Source: Embleya sp045207655 (GTDB taxonomy: Bacteria > Actinomycetota > Actinomycetes > Streptomycetales > Streptomycetaceae). From it: 64,000 nucleotides of DNA. Of the stretch, positions 16,980 through 25,055 are shown in pieces. Under the pieces are notes generated by a model. The model was not told the DNA's origin, searched no databases, and saw only the letters and a list, made by a program, of their open reading frames with translations. The DNA lies in NCBI RefSeq assembly GCF_045207655.1, contig NZ_CP108785.1, positions 3,472,001 to 3,536,000 on the forward strand, given 5' to 3'. Within the stretch, counting starts at the first letter, position 1. Each line of letters begins with the position of its first letter. Made by a program: the position numbers and the translations under genes.

Positions 16980-18023
16980 ATGCGTATCGGAGTCGCAGGC
17001 GTGGGGCGAATCGGCGCGATGCACGCGCGGAACCTCACGAGCCTGGAGACGGTCGACAAGCTCGTCCTGTTCGACCCGCAACCGGGTCGCGCGGACGCCC
17101 TCGCCCGGGAACTCGGTGCCGAGGCGGTCGGCGACCTGGAAACCCTGCTCGCCGAGGTCGACGGGGTGGTGGTGGCGACCCCCACCGACACCCACCCGCA
17201 GATGTTGCGGCGGACCGTGGCCGCCGGCGTCCCGACCCTGTGCGAGAAGCCGATCGCCTCGGACATCGCCGCGATGATCGCCCTGATCGCCGACGTGGAG
17301 GCGAGCGGGGTGCCGGTCCTGGTCGGCTTCCAGCGCCGCTTCGACCCGGCCGTGGTGGAGTTGAAGCGCCGCCTCGACGCGGGCGAGACCGGTACGCCCT
17401 ATCTGGTCCGCGCGGTCGGCCAGGACGCCGCGCCACCCGACTTCGGCTACCTGCCCGCGTCCGGCGGGATCTTCCGCGACCTGCTCATCCACGACCTGGA
17501 CGCGGTGCCGTGGTTGCTCGGCGAACCGGTCGTCGAGGTGTTCGCCAGCGGCTCGGTCCTGGTGGACGAGGCGTTCGCGAAGGCCGACGACGTGGACAAC
17601 GCGGTCGTGGTGCTGCGCTTCGCCAGTGGCGCGCACGCGGTGCTCACCGGCGGCCGGCACGACCCGGCGGGCTACGACCACCGGATCGAGGTGCTGGGTT
17701 CGGCCCAGTCGCTCGCGGTGGGTCTGGACCCCCGCACGCCGGTGACCTCGCTCGAGCCGGACGGCCCGCAGGCCGGTCCGGACGCCTACCCCGGCTTCCC
17801 CGAGCGCTTCGCCCTCGCGTACGGCAACGAGATGCGGGTGTTCGTCGAGGTGGTCGCCGGCCGGATGGCCAACCCGTCCCCGATCGGCGACTCGCTGGGC
17901 AGCCTGGTGCTGGCCGACGCGTGCGAGCGGTCCCGGCGCGCGGGCCGGCCGATCGACCCGGCCGCCGTACTCGCCGCCGCGAGCGCGGATCCCGTCGCAC
18001 CGATCGGGTCGGAGGTGGCGTGA
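16980..18023 (+). CDS. iolG: Gfo/Idh/MocA oxidoreductase, myo-inositol 2-dehydrogenase-like
   Basis: NAD-dependent dehydrogenase of 347 aa, predicted to oxidise myo-inositol (or an isomer) to the inosose. The N-terminal Rossmann motif is GVAGVGRIGAMHARN; CEKPIASD (catalytic Lys) lies near residue 97, GFQRRFDP follows, and GGIFRDLLIHDLDAVPWLLG carries the family Asp/His pair. ATG 16980 is preferred over 16971 because GGGAG sits 11 nt upstream of it and nearly abuts the other. It is the first gene of the long iol transcript and overlaps the next gene by 1 nt. The exact inositol isomer is not proven. Confidence 0.85.
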   Translation: MRIGVAGVGRIGAMHARNLTSLETVDKLVLFDPQPGRADALARELGAEAVGDLETLLAEVDGVVVATPTDTHPQMLRRTVAAGVPTLCEKPIASDIAAMIALIADVEASGVPVLVGFQRRFDPAVVELKRRLDAGETGTPYLVRAVGQDAAPPDFGYLPASGGIFRDLLIHDLDAVPWLLGEPVVEVFASGSVLVDEAFAKADDVDNAVVVLRFASGAHAVLTGGRHDPAGYDHRIEVLGSAQSLAVGLDPRTPVTSLEPDGPQAGPDAYPGFPERFALAYGNEMRVFVEVVAGRMANPSPIGDSLGSLVLADACERSRRAGRPIDPAAVLAAASADPVAPIGSEVA

Positions 18024-18955
18024 TGACCAGCCCGACCACGCCGCCGGCCGCGACCGCCGCGACCGCCTCGTCCGCCCCCGCCCCGCTCGATCTGCGGCTC
18101 GCCGGTGCGCCGATCTCCTGGGGAGTGTGCGAGGTGCCCGGCTGGGGCCCGATGTTGCCGGTGGACACCGTGCTCGGCGAGATGGCGGCCCTCGGCCTGA
18201 CCGCCACCGAACTCGGCCCACCCGGCTACCTCCCGGACGACCCCTCGGTGCTCGAGGGTGTCCTGGAAGGCCACGGCCTCACCCTGGTCGGCTCGTTCGC
18301 CGCCCTCGTGCTGCACGACCGCGACCGCGTCGCCGAGTCGACGGCGAGCGCCGAGCGTACGGCCGAGCTGATCGCCGCCGCCGGTGGCGAGGTGCTCGTG
18401 CTCGCGGCGGCCACCGGCCTGGACGGCTACGACACCCGGCCCGAGTTGTCCGACGCGCAGTGGCGCTGCCTGATCGATACGGCCGCCCACGTCGCGCGGA
18501 TCGCCCGGGCGCACGGCCTGCGCGCCACGCTGCATCCGCACGTCGGCACGCACGTGGAGACCGCCGCGGAGGTCGAGCGATTCCTGCGGGACAGCGAACT
18601 GCCGCTGTGCCTGGACACCGGTCACCTGCTGATCGGCGGGACCGACCCGCTCGATCTGGTCCAGCGGCACCCCGAACGCATCGGGCACGTCCACCTCAAG
18701 GACGTCCACGAGGACACCGCCGCGCTGGTGCGATCCGGCGCGCTGACCTACGCCGACGCCGTCGGGCGGGGCCTGTACCGCCCGCTCGGCGAGGGCGACG
18801 TCCCGGTCGCCGAGATCGTCGCGTCGCTGCGGACGGCCGGGTATCGCGGCTGGTACGTGCTGGAACAGGACACTCGGCTGACCGACGACCCGGCCGACGC
18901 CGACCTGCCGCGCCACGACACCGCGCGCGGCCTGGCCCACCTGCGCGGCAACTGA
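18023..18955 (+). CDS. Sugar phosphate isomerase/epimerase, IolE-like inosose dehydratase
   Basis: AP-endonuclease-2 TIM-barrel protein of 310 aa. The N-terminal block PISWGVCEVPGWGPML is characteristic of inosose dehydratase (IolE)-like proteins, which remove water from 2-keto-myo-inositol. Metal-site candidates are LHPHVGTHVE, CLDTGHLL, HVHLKDVH and the final VLEQD. The ATG overlaps the iolG-like stop. It probably supplies the dione used by IolD. Related isomerases share the fold, so the reaction is inferred from the operon. Confidence 0.82.
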   Translation: MTSPTTPPAATAATASSAPAPLDLRLAGAPISWGVCEVPGWGPMLPVDTVLGEMAALGLTATELGPPGYLPDDPSVLEGVLEGHGLTLVGSFAALVLHDRDRVAESTASAERTAELIAAAGGEVLVLAAATGLDGYDTRPELSDAQWRCLIDTAAHVARIARAHGLRATLHPHVGTHVETAAEVERFLRDSELPLCLDTGHLLIGGTDPLDLVQRHPERIGHVHLKDVHEDTAALVRSGALTYADAVGRGLYRPLGEGDVPVAEIVASLRTAGYRGWYVLEQDTRLTDDPADADLPRHDTARGLAHLRGN

Positions 18956-19192
18956 CGCCGCCGGTCGCCCCTCACACGTTGCGCGAGGCCGGCGGGTCGT
19001 CGCTCCCTTGCCGGCCGCCCGGCTGGGTACGACATCCCCAGCGAGTCGCCGCCCGCCCCTACCGCAGCAGCCGTCCACCCGCCGCATCCGCCGCACCGGC
19101 GCACCCGCCGACCCGACCCGTACCGATCCCGGACCGACTCCCGACGCGACCCGTTCGTCCCGACCGCCCACCGTCTTGACGAGGAGTAATCG

Positions 19193-20188
19193 ATGCCCCG
19201 ACGTTCTCTCGGATTCGCCGCCGCCCTGGGTGTTTCCGCGCTCGTCCTCGCCGCGTGCAGCAGCCCGTCCGGCAGCGACCCGGATTCCAAGAAGACCCCC
19301 GACGGCGCCCCGACCGCCGCGGCCAAGGGCAACAACACCGTGGCCGTGATCACCCACGGCTCGGCGGGGGACGCGTTTTGGAGCGTCGTCCAGAACGGCG
19401 CCCAGGACGCGGGCAAGAAGCTGGGCGTGGACGTCCAGTACCAGGGCAACGGCGACCCGGCCGGTCAGGCCCGGTTGATCGACAACGCGGTCACCCAGGG
19501 GGTGGGCGGCATCGTGGTCTCGATGGCCAACCCGGACGCGCTGGCCAATTCGATCAAGGCGGCCACCGCCAAGGGCATCCCGGTGATCACCATCAACTCG
19601 GGGCAGGCCAAATCCACCGAGTTCGGCGCGATCGCGCACGTCGGCCAGGACGAGTCGATCGCCGGTGAGGCGGCCGGTGCCAAGCTCAAGCAGGCCGGCC
19701 GGACGAAGATGTTGTGCGTCATCCACGAGGCGGGCAACATCGGCCTGAACCAGAGATGCGACGGCGCCAAGGCCGGCTTCGGCGGTGCGACGCAGACCCT
19801 TCAGGTGGACATCGGCAACCCCACCGACATCCAGGCCCGCATTCGCGGCGCGCTCCAGTCGGACTCCTCGATCGACGCCGTGCTCGCGCTCAACCCGCAG
19901 GTGGCCGCGGTCGCGGTGGGTGCCGTGGGCGACGCGAACTCCAAGGCGCAGATCGCCACCTTCGACCTGAATCCGGATGTGGTCACCGGGATCAAGGACG
20001 GCAAGATCGTCTTCGCGGTCGACCAGCAGCAGTACCTCCAGGGCTACCTGCCGGTGATGATGATCAAGCTCTACCGGGACAACGCCAACACCGTCGGCGG
20101 TGGCAAGCCCGTACTGACCGGTCCCGGATTCGTCGACAAGAACAACGTCGGCGCGGTGGCCGAGTACGCGCAGCGGGGGACCAGATGA
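19193..20188 (+). CDS. Lipoprotein sugar-binding protein of an ABC importer
   Basis: Extracytoplasmic solute receptor of 331 aa. The signal peptide ends with lipobox LAAC, Cys22 being the lipidated residue, followed by a Ser/Pro/Asp-rich linker. The type I periplasmic-binding fold (RbsB/ribose class) spans about residues 48-320: VAVITHGSAGDAFW, GVGGIVVSMANPDAL, GIPVITINSG and ATFDLNPDVVTGIKDGKI. A strong GAGGAG RBS precedes ATG 19193. A 237-bp gap separates it from the iolE-like gene. It overlaps the permease by 4 nt. The ligand is presumably inositol. Confidence 0.9.
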   Translation: MPRRSLGFAAALGVSALVLAACSSPSGSDPDSKKTPDGAPTAAAKGNNTVAVITHGSAGDAFWSVVQNGAQDAGKKLGVDVQYQGNGDPAGQARLIDNAVTQGVGGIVVSMANPDALANSIKAATAKGIPVITINSGQAKSTEFGAIAHVGQDESIAGEAAGAKLKQAGRTKMLCVIHEAGNIGLNQRCDGAKAGFGGATQTLQVDIGNPTDIQARIRGALQSDSSIDAVLALNPQVAAVAVGAVGDANSKAQIATFDLNPDVVTGIKDGKIVFAVDQQQYLQGYLPVMMIKLYRDNANTVGGGKPVLTGPGFVDKNNVGAVAEYAQRGTR

Positions 20189-21309
20189 CGATGAGTCCCT
20201 CGACACCCTCGACGCCGTCCGAGGCGGCGGGCCCCGCGCCCGGCGCGGCCGGCAGCGCACCCGGCGCCGTGCCGCCCATCGCGTCCGGCAAGGACGAACG
20301 GGTCGCGCCCGCCACCCTCGTCCACCGACTGCTGGTCCGGCCCGAGCTGGGCTCGCTGATCGGCGCCGTGCTGGTGATGTGCTTCTTCTCGATCGTCGCC
20401 GACGGGTTCTTCACCGCGTCCGGGGCGGCGACCTGGCTGGACGACTCGGCCACGCTGGGCATCATGGCGGTGGCCGTGGCGCTGCTGATGATCGGCGGCG
20501 AGTTCGACCTGTCGGCCGGCGTGATGACCGCCTCGACCGCGCTCATCACGGCGATGCTGGCGACCCGGGCGGGCTGGTCGGTGTGGCCCGCGCTTGCGGT
20601 GTCCCTGGTGTTCGCGCTCGCGGTCGGCGCGCTCAACGGCTGGCTCGTGGTGCGTACCGGACTGCCCAGCTTCATCATCACGCTGGGCACGTTCCTGGCC
20701 CTGCAGGGCCTCAACCTCGGCGTCACCCGGCACGTGACGAACAGCGTCCAGGTCAGCGGGATGCGCTCCACCGACGGCTACGAGTCGGCCGGGCGGTTCT
20801 TCGCCTCGACGATGGCCGTCGCCGGTACCGAGATCCAGGTCTCGGTGTTGTGGTGGCTGCTGCTGGCGGCGCTGGCGACCTGGGTGCTCGCGCGGACCCG
20901 GTTCGGCAACTGGATCTACTCCGTCGGCGGCGCTCCGGTCAGCGCGCGCAACGTCGGCGTCCCGGTCGACCGCACCAAGATCGTGCTGTTCATGACGACC
21001 GCGGGCGCCGCCTGGCTGGTCGGCTCGATCAACATCCTGCGCTACACCTCGGTCCAGGCCAATCAGGGCATCGGCCTGGAGTTCCAGTACATCATCGCCG
21101 CGGTGATCGGCGGTTGCCTGCTCACCGGCGGCTACGGGTCGGCGATCGGCGCCGCGGTGGGCGCGCTGATCTTCGGCATGGCCCGCCAGGGCATCGTCTA
21201 CGCAAAGTGGAACAGCGACTGGTTCCAGCTCTTCCTGGGCGTGATGTTGCTGGCGGCCGTCCTGGTCAACAACTCCTTCCGGCGCCGCGCGGAGAGGTCC
21301 CGTCGATGA
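20185..21309 (+). CDS. ABC sugar transporter permease (RbsC/BPD_transp_2 type)
   Basis: Membrane subunit of 374 aa. A Pro/Ala-rich cytoplasmic N-terminus of about 50 residues precedes 8-10 hydrophobic segments beginning at LGSLIGAVLVMCFFSIVAD. The IGGEFDLSAG and ITLGTFLALQGLN motifs, plus GGCLLTGGYGSAIGAAVGA near the end, are those of ribose-type permeases. ATG 20185 overlaps the binding-protein stop; ATG 20191 is an alternative. It pairs with the adjacent ATPase. Confidence 0.9.
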   Translation: MTMSPSTPSTPSEAAGPAPGAAGSAPGAVPPIASGKDERVAPATLVHRLLVRPELGSLIGAVLVMCFFSIVADGFFTASGAATWLDDSATLGIMAVAVALLMIGGEFDLSAGVMTASTALITAMLATRAGWSVWPALAVSLVFALAVGALNGWLVVRTGLPSFIITLGTFLALQGLNLGVTRHVTNSVQVSGMRSTDGYESAGRFFASTMAVAGTEIQVSVLWWLLLAALATWVLARTRFGNWIYSVGGAPVSARNVGVPVDRTKIVLFMTTAGAAWLVGSINILRYTSVQANQGIGLEFQYIIAAVIGGCLLTGGYGSAIGAAVGALIFGMARQGIVYAKWNSDWFQLFLGVMLLAAVLVNNSFRRRAERSRR

Positions 21310-22226
21310 CGAATCCGGAATCCGGCCCGACGGCCGAAGAGCCGACCACCGTCGAGAGCGCCGCGGCACAGGAGCCGGGCGCGACCGGGGCCGCCGTCGA
21401 GGCGGCGGGCGCCACGCGGGCCGATGCGAGCACCCGTGCCGCCGGTGCGCACCTGCTCGAACTGCGCGGTGTCGGCAAGCGGTTCGGCAGTGTGATCGCG
21501 CTCGACGAAGTCTCCACCACGGTCGACGCCGGCGAGGTGACCTGCGTCCTGGGCGACAACGGCGCGGGCAAGTCGACCTTCATCAAGATCCTGGCCGGCG
21601 TGCACGCGAACGACAGCGGCGAATACCTCGTGGAGGGCGCGCCGGTCCGGTTCTCCTCGCCGCGGCAGGCGCTCGATCGGGGCATCGCCACGGTCTACCA
21701 GGACCTGGCCGTGGTGCCGCTGATGAGCGTGTGGCGCAACTTCTTCCTCGGCTCGGAACCGCGCAAGGGACGCGGCCCGTTCTCCCGGCTCGACATCGCA
21801 CAGGCCCGAAGCACCGCCCGTCGCGCGTTGCTGGACATGGGCATCGACCTGCGGGACGTCGAACAGCCGGTGGGTACGCTCTCCGGTGGCGAGCGCCAGT
21901 GCGTGGCCATCGCGCGGGCCGTGCACTTCGGCGCGAAGGTGCTGATCCTCGACGAGCCGACCGCCGCGCTCGGCGTCAAGCAGGCCGGCGTGGTGCTGCG
22001 CTACATTGCCCGGGCCCGCGACCGGGGTCTGGGCGTCGTGTTCATCACGCACAACCCGCACCACGCCTACCCGGTGGGAGACCGCTTCCTGCTGCTCAAC
22101 CGGGGCCGCAGCCAGGGTTGTTTCGGCAAGGACGAGATCACCCTGGCCGAACTCACCCGACAGATGGCGGGTGGTGCGGAACTGGAGGCACTGGCACACG
22201 AGTTGGGCGCGGGAGCGAAGACGTGA
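21306..22226 (+). CDS. ABC sugar transporter ATPase, single nucleotide-binding domain
   Basis: Energy-coupling subunit of 306 aa. A disordered Ala/Glu-rich N-terminus of about 50 residues comes first, then one ABC domain: Walker A GDNGAGKST, Q-loop VYQDLAVVP, signature LSGGERQ, Walker B VLILDEPTAALG and switch histidine in FITHN. Ribose-type RbsA proteins usually carry two such domains; this one has a single domain, so it would act as a homodimer. The start overlaps the permease stop by 4 nt. Confidence 0.9.
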   Translation: MTNPESGPTAEEPTTVESAAAQEPGATGAAVEAAGATRADASTRAAGAHLLELRGVGKRFGSVIALDEVSTTVDAGEVTCVLGDNGAGKSTFIKILAGVHANDSGEYLVEGAPVRFSSPRQALDRGIATVYQDLAVVPLMSVWRNFFLGSEPRKGRGPFSRLDIAQARSTARRALLDMGIDLRDVEQPVGTLSGGERQCVAIARAVHFGAKVLILDEPTAALGVKQAGVVLRYIARARDRGLGVVFITHNPHHAYPVGDRFLLLNRGRSQGCFGKDEITLAELTRQMAGGAELEALAHELGAGAKT

Positions 22227-23236
22227 CGGCGCCCGAGCGAGTCCCCGCACCCGCGCCCGCGCCCGCTCCCGCGGCCGGCGCCGGCATCGAGGTCCTCACC
22301 GTCGGGCGGGTGGGCGTGGACCTGTATCCGCAGCAGAGCGGCGTCCCGCTCGACCGCGTCGAGAGCTTCGCCAAATCGCTCGGCGGCACCGCCACCAACG
22401 TGGCGGTCGCCGCCGCCCGGATCGGCCGCCGCTCCGCCGTGCTGACCAAGGTCGGCCCGGACCCCTTCGGCACGTTCGTGCGCACCGCGCTGGCCGACTT
22501 CGGTGTCGACCCGGCCTGGGTGGCCACGCACGAACGGCTGCTCACCCCGGTGGTCTTCTGCGCGCTCGACCCGCCCGAGGACCCGCCGCTGCTGTTCTAC
22601 CGACTCCCGGTCGCCCCCGACCTCACACTCACCGACGACGACGTGCCGTGGGACCTGGTCCGCGACGTGCCGGTGTTGTGGGTGACCGGCACCGGCGTGA
22701 GCACCGAGCCCTCGCGCGGCACCCACCGCCGGATGCTCGCCGTGCGCGGCCGGCGTACGCACACCGTGCTCGACCTCGACTATCGGCCGATGTTCTGGCC
22801 GGACCGGGAGACCGCCGCCCGCCGGATCGGCGAACTCGTCGACGAGGCCACGGTGGTGGTGGGCAATCGCACCGAGGTGGAGGTCGCGGTGGGCACCGCC
22901 GATCCGGACGAGGCGGCCCGGCGGCTGCTCGACCGGGGCGTGCGCCTGGTGCTGGTCAAGAAGGGCGCCGACGGCGTGCTGGTGGCCACCCCCGACGGCA
23001 GCGCCACGGTCACCCCGCGCCGGGTCGAGGTGGTGTGCGGACTCGGCGCCGGCGACGCCTTCGGCGGGGCCCTGGTGCACGGCCTGCTCTCCGGCTGGGA
23101 GCCGACCCGGATCGCCGAGTACGCCAACGCCGCCGGGGCGCTGGTCGCCGGCCGACTCGCGTGCGCCGACGCGATGCCCACCGACGCGGAAATCGAGAGA
23201 CTCGTGAACCACCCGATGCTGGAGACCCGAACGTGA
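22223..23236 (+). CDS. iolC: 5-dehydro-2-deoxygluconokinase
   Basis: PfkB-family kinase of 337 aa that phosphorylates 5-dehydro-2-deoxygluconate in inositol breakdown. The first PfkB signature is SLGGTATNVAVAAARIGRR near residue 52 and the second is the anion-hole/catalytic block CGLGAGDAFGGALVHGLL with catalytic Asp near 275. VGRVGVDLYPQQSGVPL at the N-terminus is characteristic of IolC. GTG 22223 overlaps the ATPase stop. An Ala/Pro-rich N-terminal tail of about 20 residues precedes the fold. Confidence 0.9.
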   Translation: MTAPERVPAPAPAPAPAAGAGIEVLTVGRVGVDLYPQQSGVPLDRVESFAKSLGGTATNVAVAAARIGRRSAVLTKVGPDPFGTFVRTALADFGVDPAWVATHERLLTPVVFCALDPPEDPPLLFYRLPVAPDLTLTDDDVPWDLVRDVPVLWVTGTGVSTEPSRGTHRRMLAVRGRRTHTVLDLDYRPMFWPDRETAARRIGELVDEATVVVGNRTEVEVAVGTADPDEAARRLLDRGVRLVLVKKGADGVLVATPDGSATVTPRRVEVVCGLGAGDAFGGALVHGLLSGWEPTRIAEYANAAGALVAGRLACADAMPTDAEIERLVNHPMLETRT

Positions 23237-24150
23237 TCAGCGACCGCGACTGGACCAACCTGCTGGCGACCCGGGCGCATCGCCCCGACGCGGTGTTCGC
23301 CGCGTACGCCGAGCGCCGGCGCCGACCGCGGCTGCTCTCCGCGCGGGGCACGCTCTTCCTGGTCGCCGCCGACCACCCCGGGCGCGGCTCGCTCGGGGTG
23401 GGCGCCGATCCGCTCGCCATGGCCGATCGGCGCGACCTGCTCGGCAGGCTGGTCGACGCGCTCGAACACCCGGACGTGGACGGCGTCCTGGGCACCCCCG
23501 ACGTGATCGAGGAACTGCTGCTGCTGGGCGCGCTCGAGGACAAGGTGGTGATCGGCTCGATGAACCGGGGCGGGCTGGCCGGCGCCTCCTGGGAGATCGA
23601 CGACCGCTTCACCGGCTACGACGCGGACGCCATCCGCCGCCATCGGCTCGACGGCGGCAAGATGTTGCTGCGCATCGTCGACCAGGACGCCGGCACGATA
23701 CCCACGCTGGAGGGCTGCGCCCGGGCGGTGAGCGAACTGGCCGAGCACGGCATCCGCGCGATGGTCGAGCCGCTGCCGTACCGGCGCGACGCCTCCGGGC
23801 GGCTGATCCTCGATCGGGGCACCGCCGCCAACGTCCGCGCGGTCACCGTCGCCTCGGCACTGGGCACCACGTCCGCCTACACCTGGCTCAAGCTGCCCGC
23901 GACCGAGGAGCCGGACAAGGTGGCCGGCGCGACCACCCTGCCCACCGTGGTGCTGGGCGGCGTGCCGTCCGCCGACCCGCAGGCCGACCTGTCCTCGTGG
24001 GGGCGCGCGCTGGCCCAACCGGCCGTGCGCGGCCTGGTGGTCGGTCGCGCGCTGCTCTACCCGCCCGACGGCGACGTGCGCGGCGCGGTGGACGCCGCCG
24101 CGCGGGTGTTGCGCGCGGCGAATCCGCGCGCGGTGGAGGTGATCGCGTGA
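23233..24150 (+). CDS. Cgl0159-type (beta/alpha)8 aldolase-like protein of the iol operon
   Basis: TIM-barrel protein of 305 aa related to class I/deoxyribose-phosphate aldolases and repeatedly found in actinobacterial inositol clusters. Visible blocks are FLVAADHPGRG, GVLGTPDVIEELL, VIGSMNRGGL, DGGKMLLRI (candidate Schiff-base Lys) and SAYTWLKLPA. It could cleave 2-deoxy-5-keto-gluconate-6-phosphate, the IolJ step, since no other aldolase is seen in the operon. That role is inferred. GTG 23233 overlaps iolC by 4 nt. Confidence 0.8.
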   Translation: MISDRDWTNLLATRAHRPDAVFAAYAERRRRPRLLSARGTLFLVAADHPGRGSLGVGADPLAMADRRDLLGRLVDALEHPDVDGVLGTPDVIEELLLLGALEDKVVIGSMNRGGLAGASWEIDDRFTGYDADAIRRHRLDGGKMLLRIVDQDAGTIPTLEGCARAVSELAEHGIRAMVEPLPYRRDASGRLILDRGTAANVRAVTVASALGTTSAYTWLKLPATEEPDKVAGATTLPTVVLGGVPSADPQADLSSWGRALAQPAVRGLVVGRALLYPPDGDVRGAVDAAARVLRAANPRAVEVIA

Positions 24151-25055
24151 ACGACCCGACCCTGTTTCGTCCCTGGGGCACCGCCGGCGCCGGCGACGAC
24201 CCGCTGCTGATCACCCCCGAACTCGCCGGATGGCGCTACAGCGGCCTGCGGGTGGTGCATCTGCCGCCGGGCGGCGAGCGGGTCCTGGCGACCGGGGAGC
24301 ACGAGGTCGCGGTGATCCCGCTGGCCGGCTCCGTGACCGTGGAGACCGAGGGACGGCGGTTCGAACTGGCCGGACGCGAAAGCGTGTTCACCGCCGTGTC
24401 GGACTTCGCGTACGTGCCGCGCGACGCCGAACTGCGGCTGTCCGGCGCGCACGGCTGCCAACTCGCGCTCGCCTCGGCGCGGGCGACCCGGCGGCTGGAT
24501 CCGGCGTACGGCCCGGCGGCCGGCGTGCCGGTCGAGGTGCGCGGCACCGGGCGCGCGACCCGACAGGCGAACAACCTGATGACCCCCGACGTGTTCGAGG
24601 CGGACAAACTGATCGTCTGCGAGATCCTCACCCCGGACGGCAACTGGTCCTCCCATCCGCCGCACAAGCACGACACCGCGAGCGCGCACGAGAGCGTCAA
24701 CGAGGAGATCTACTTCTTCCGGGTGGCCGGCCGGGACGGCCGCACACCCGACCGGACCGGCTTCGGTCTGCACCGCACCTACACCACCGACGGCAGCATC
24801 GACGAGACGGTGACCGTGCGCGACGGCGACGCCTTCCTGGTCCCACGCGGCTACCACGGCCCGTGCGTGGCCACCCCCGGGCACCACCTCTACTACCTCA
24901 ACGTGATGGCCGGTCCGGCCGACGAGCGCGCGATGCTCGCCTGCGACGACCCCGCCCACCACTGGATGCGCGAGAGTTGGGCCGAGGACGAGCCCGACCC
25001 CCGCTGCCCGCTGACCCCGCTGCCGGCGCCGGCGCCGAACGGAGGAACCCGATGA
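24147..25055 (+). CDS. iolB: 5-deoxy-glucuronate isomerase
   Basis: Cupin-type isomerase of 302 aa converting 5-deoxy-D-glucuronate to 5-dehydro-2-deoxygluconate. IolB motifs are WSSHPPHKHD (metal-binding His pair), NEEIYFFRV, GDAFLVPRGYHGP and YYLNVMAGP. GTG 24147 overlaps the aldolase stop by 4 nt. In the pathway it acts between IolD and IolC. Confidence 0.93.
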   Translation: MNDPTLFRPWGTAGAGDDPLLITPELAGWRYSGLRVVHLPPGGERVLATGEHEVAVIPLAGSVTVETEGRRFELAGRESVFTAVSDFAYVPRDAELRLSGAHGCQLALASARATRRLDPAYGPAAGVPVEVRGTGRATRQANNLMTPDVFEADKLIVCEILTPDGNWSSHPPHKHDTASAHESVNEEIYFFRVAGRDGRTPDRTGFGLHRTYTTDGSIDETVTVRDGDAFLVPRGYHGPCVATPGHHLYYLNVMAGPADERAMLACDDPAHHWMRESWAEDEPDPRCPLTPLPAPAPNGGTR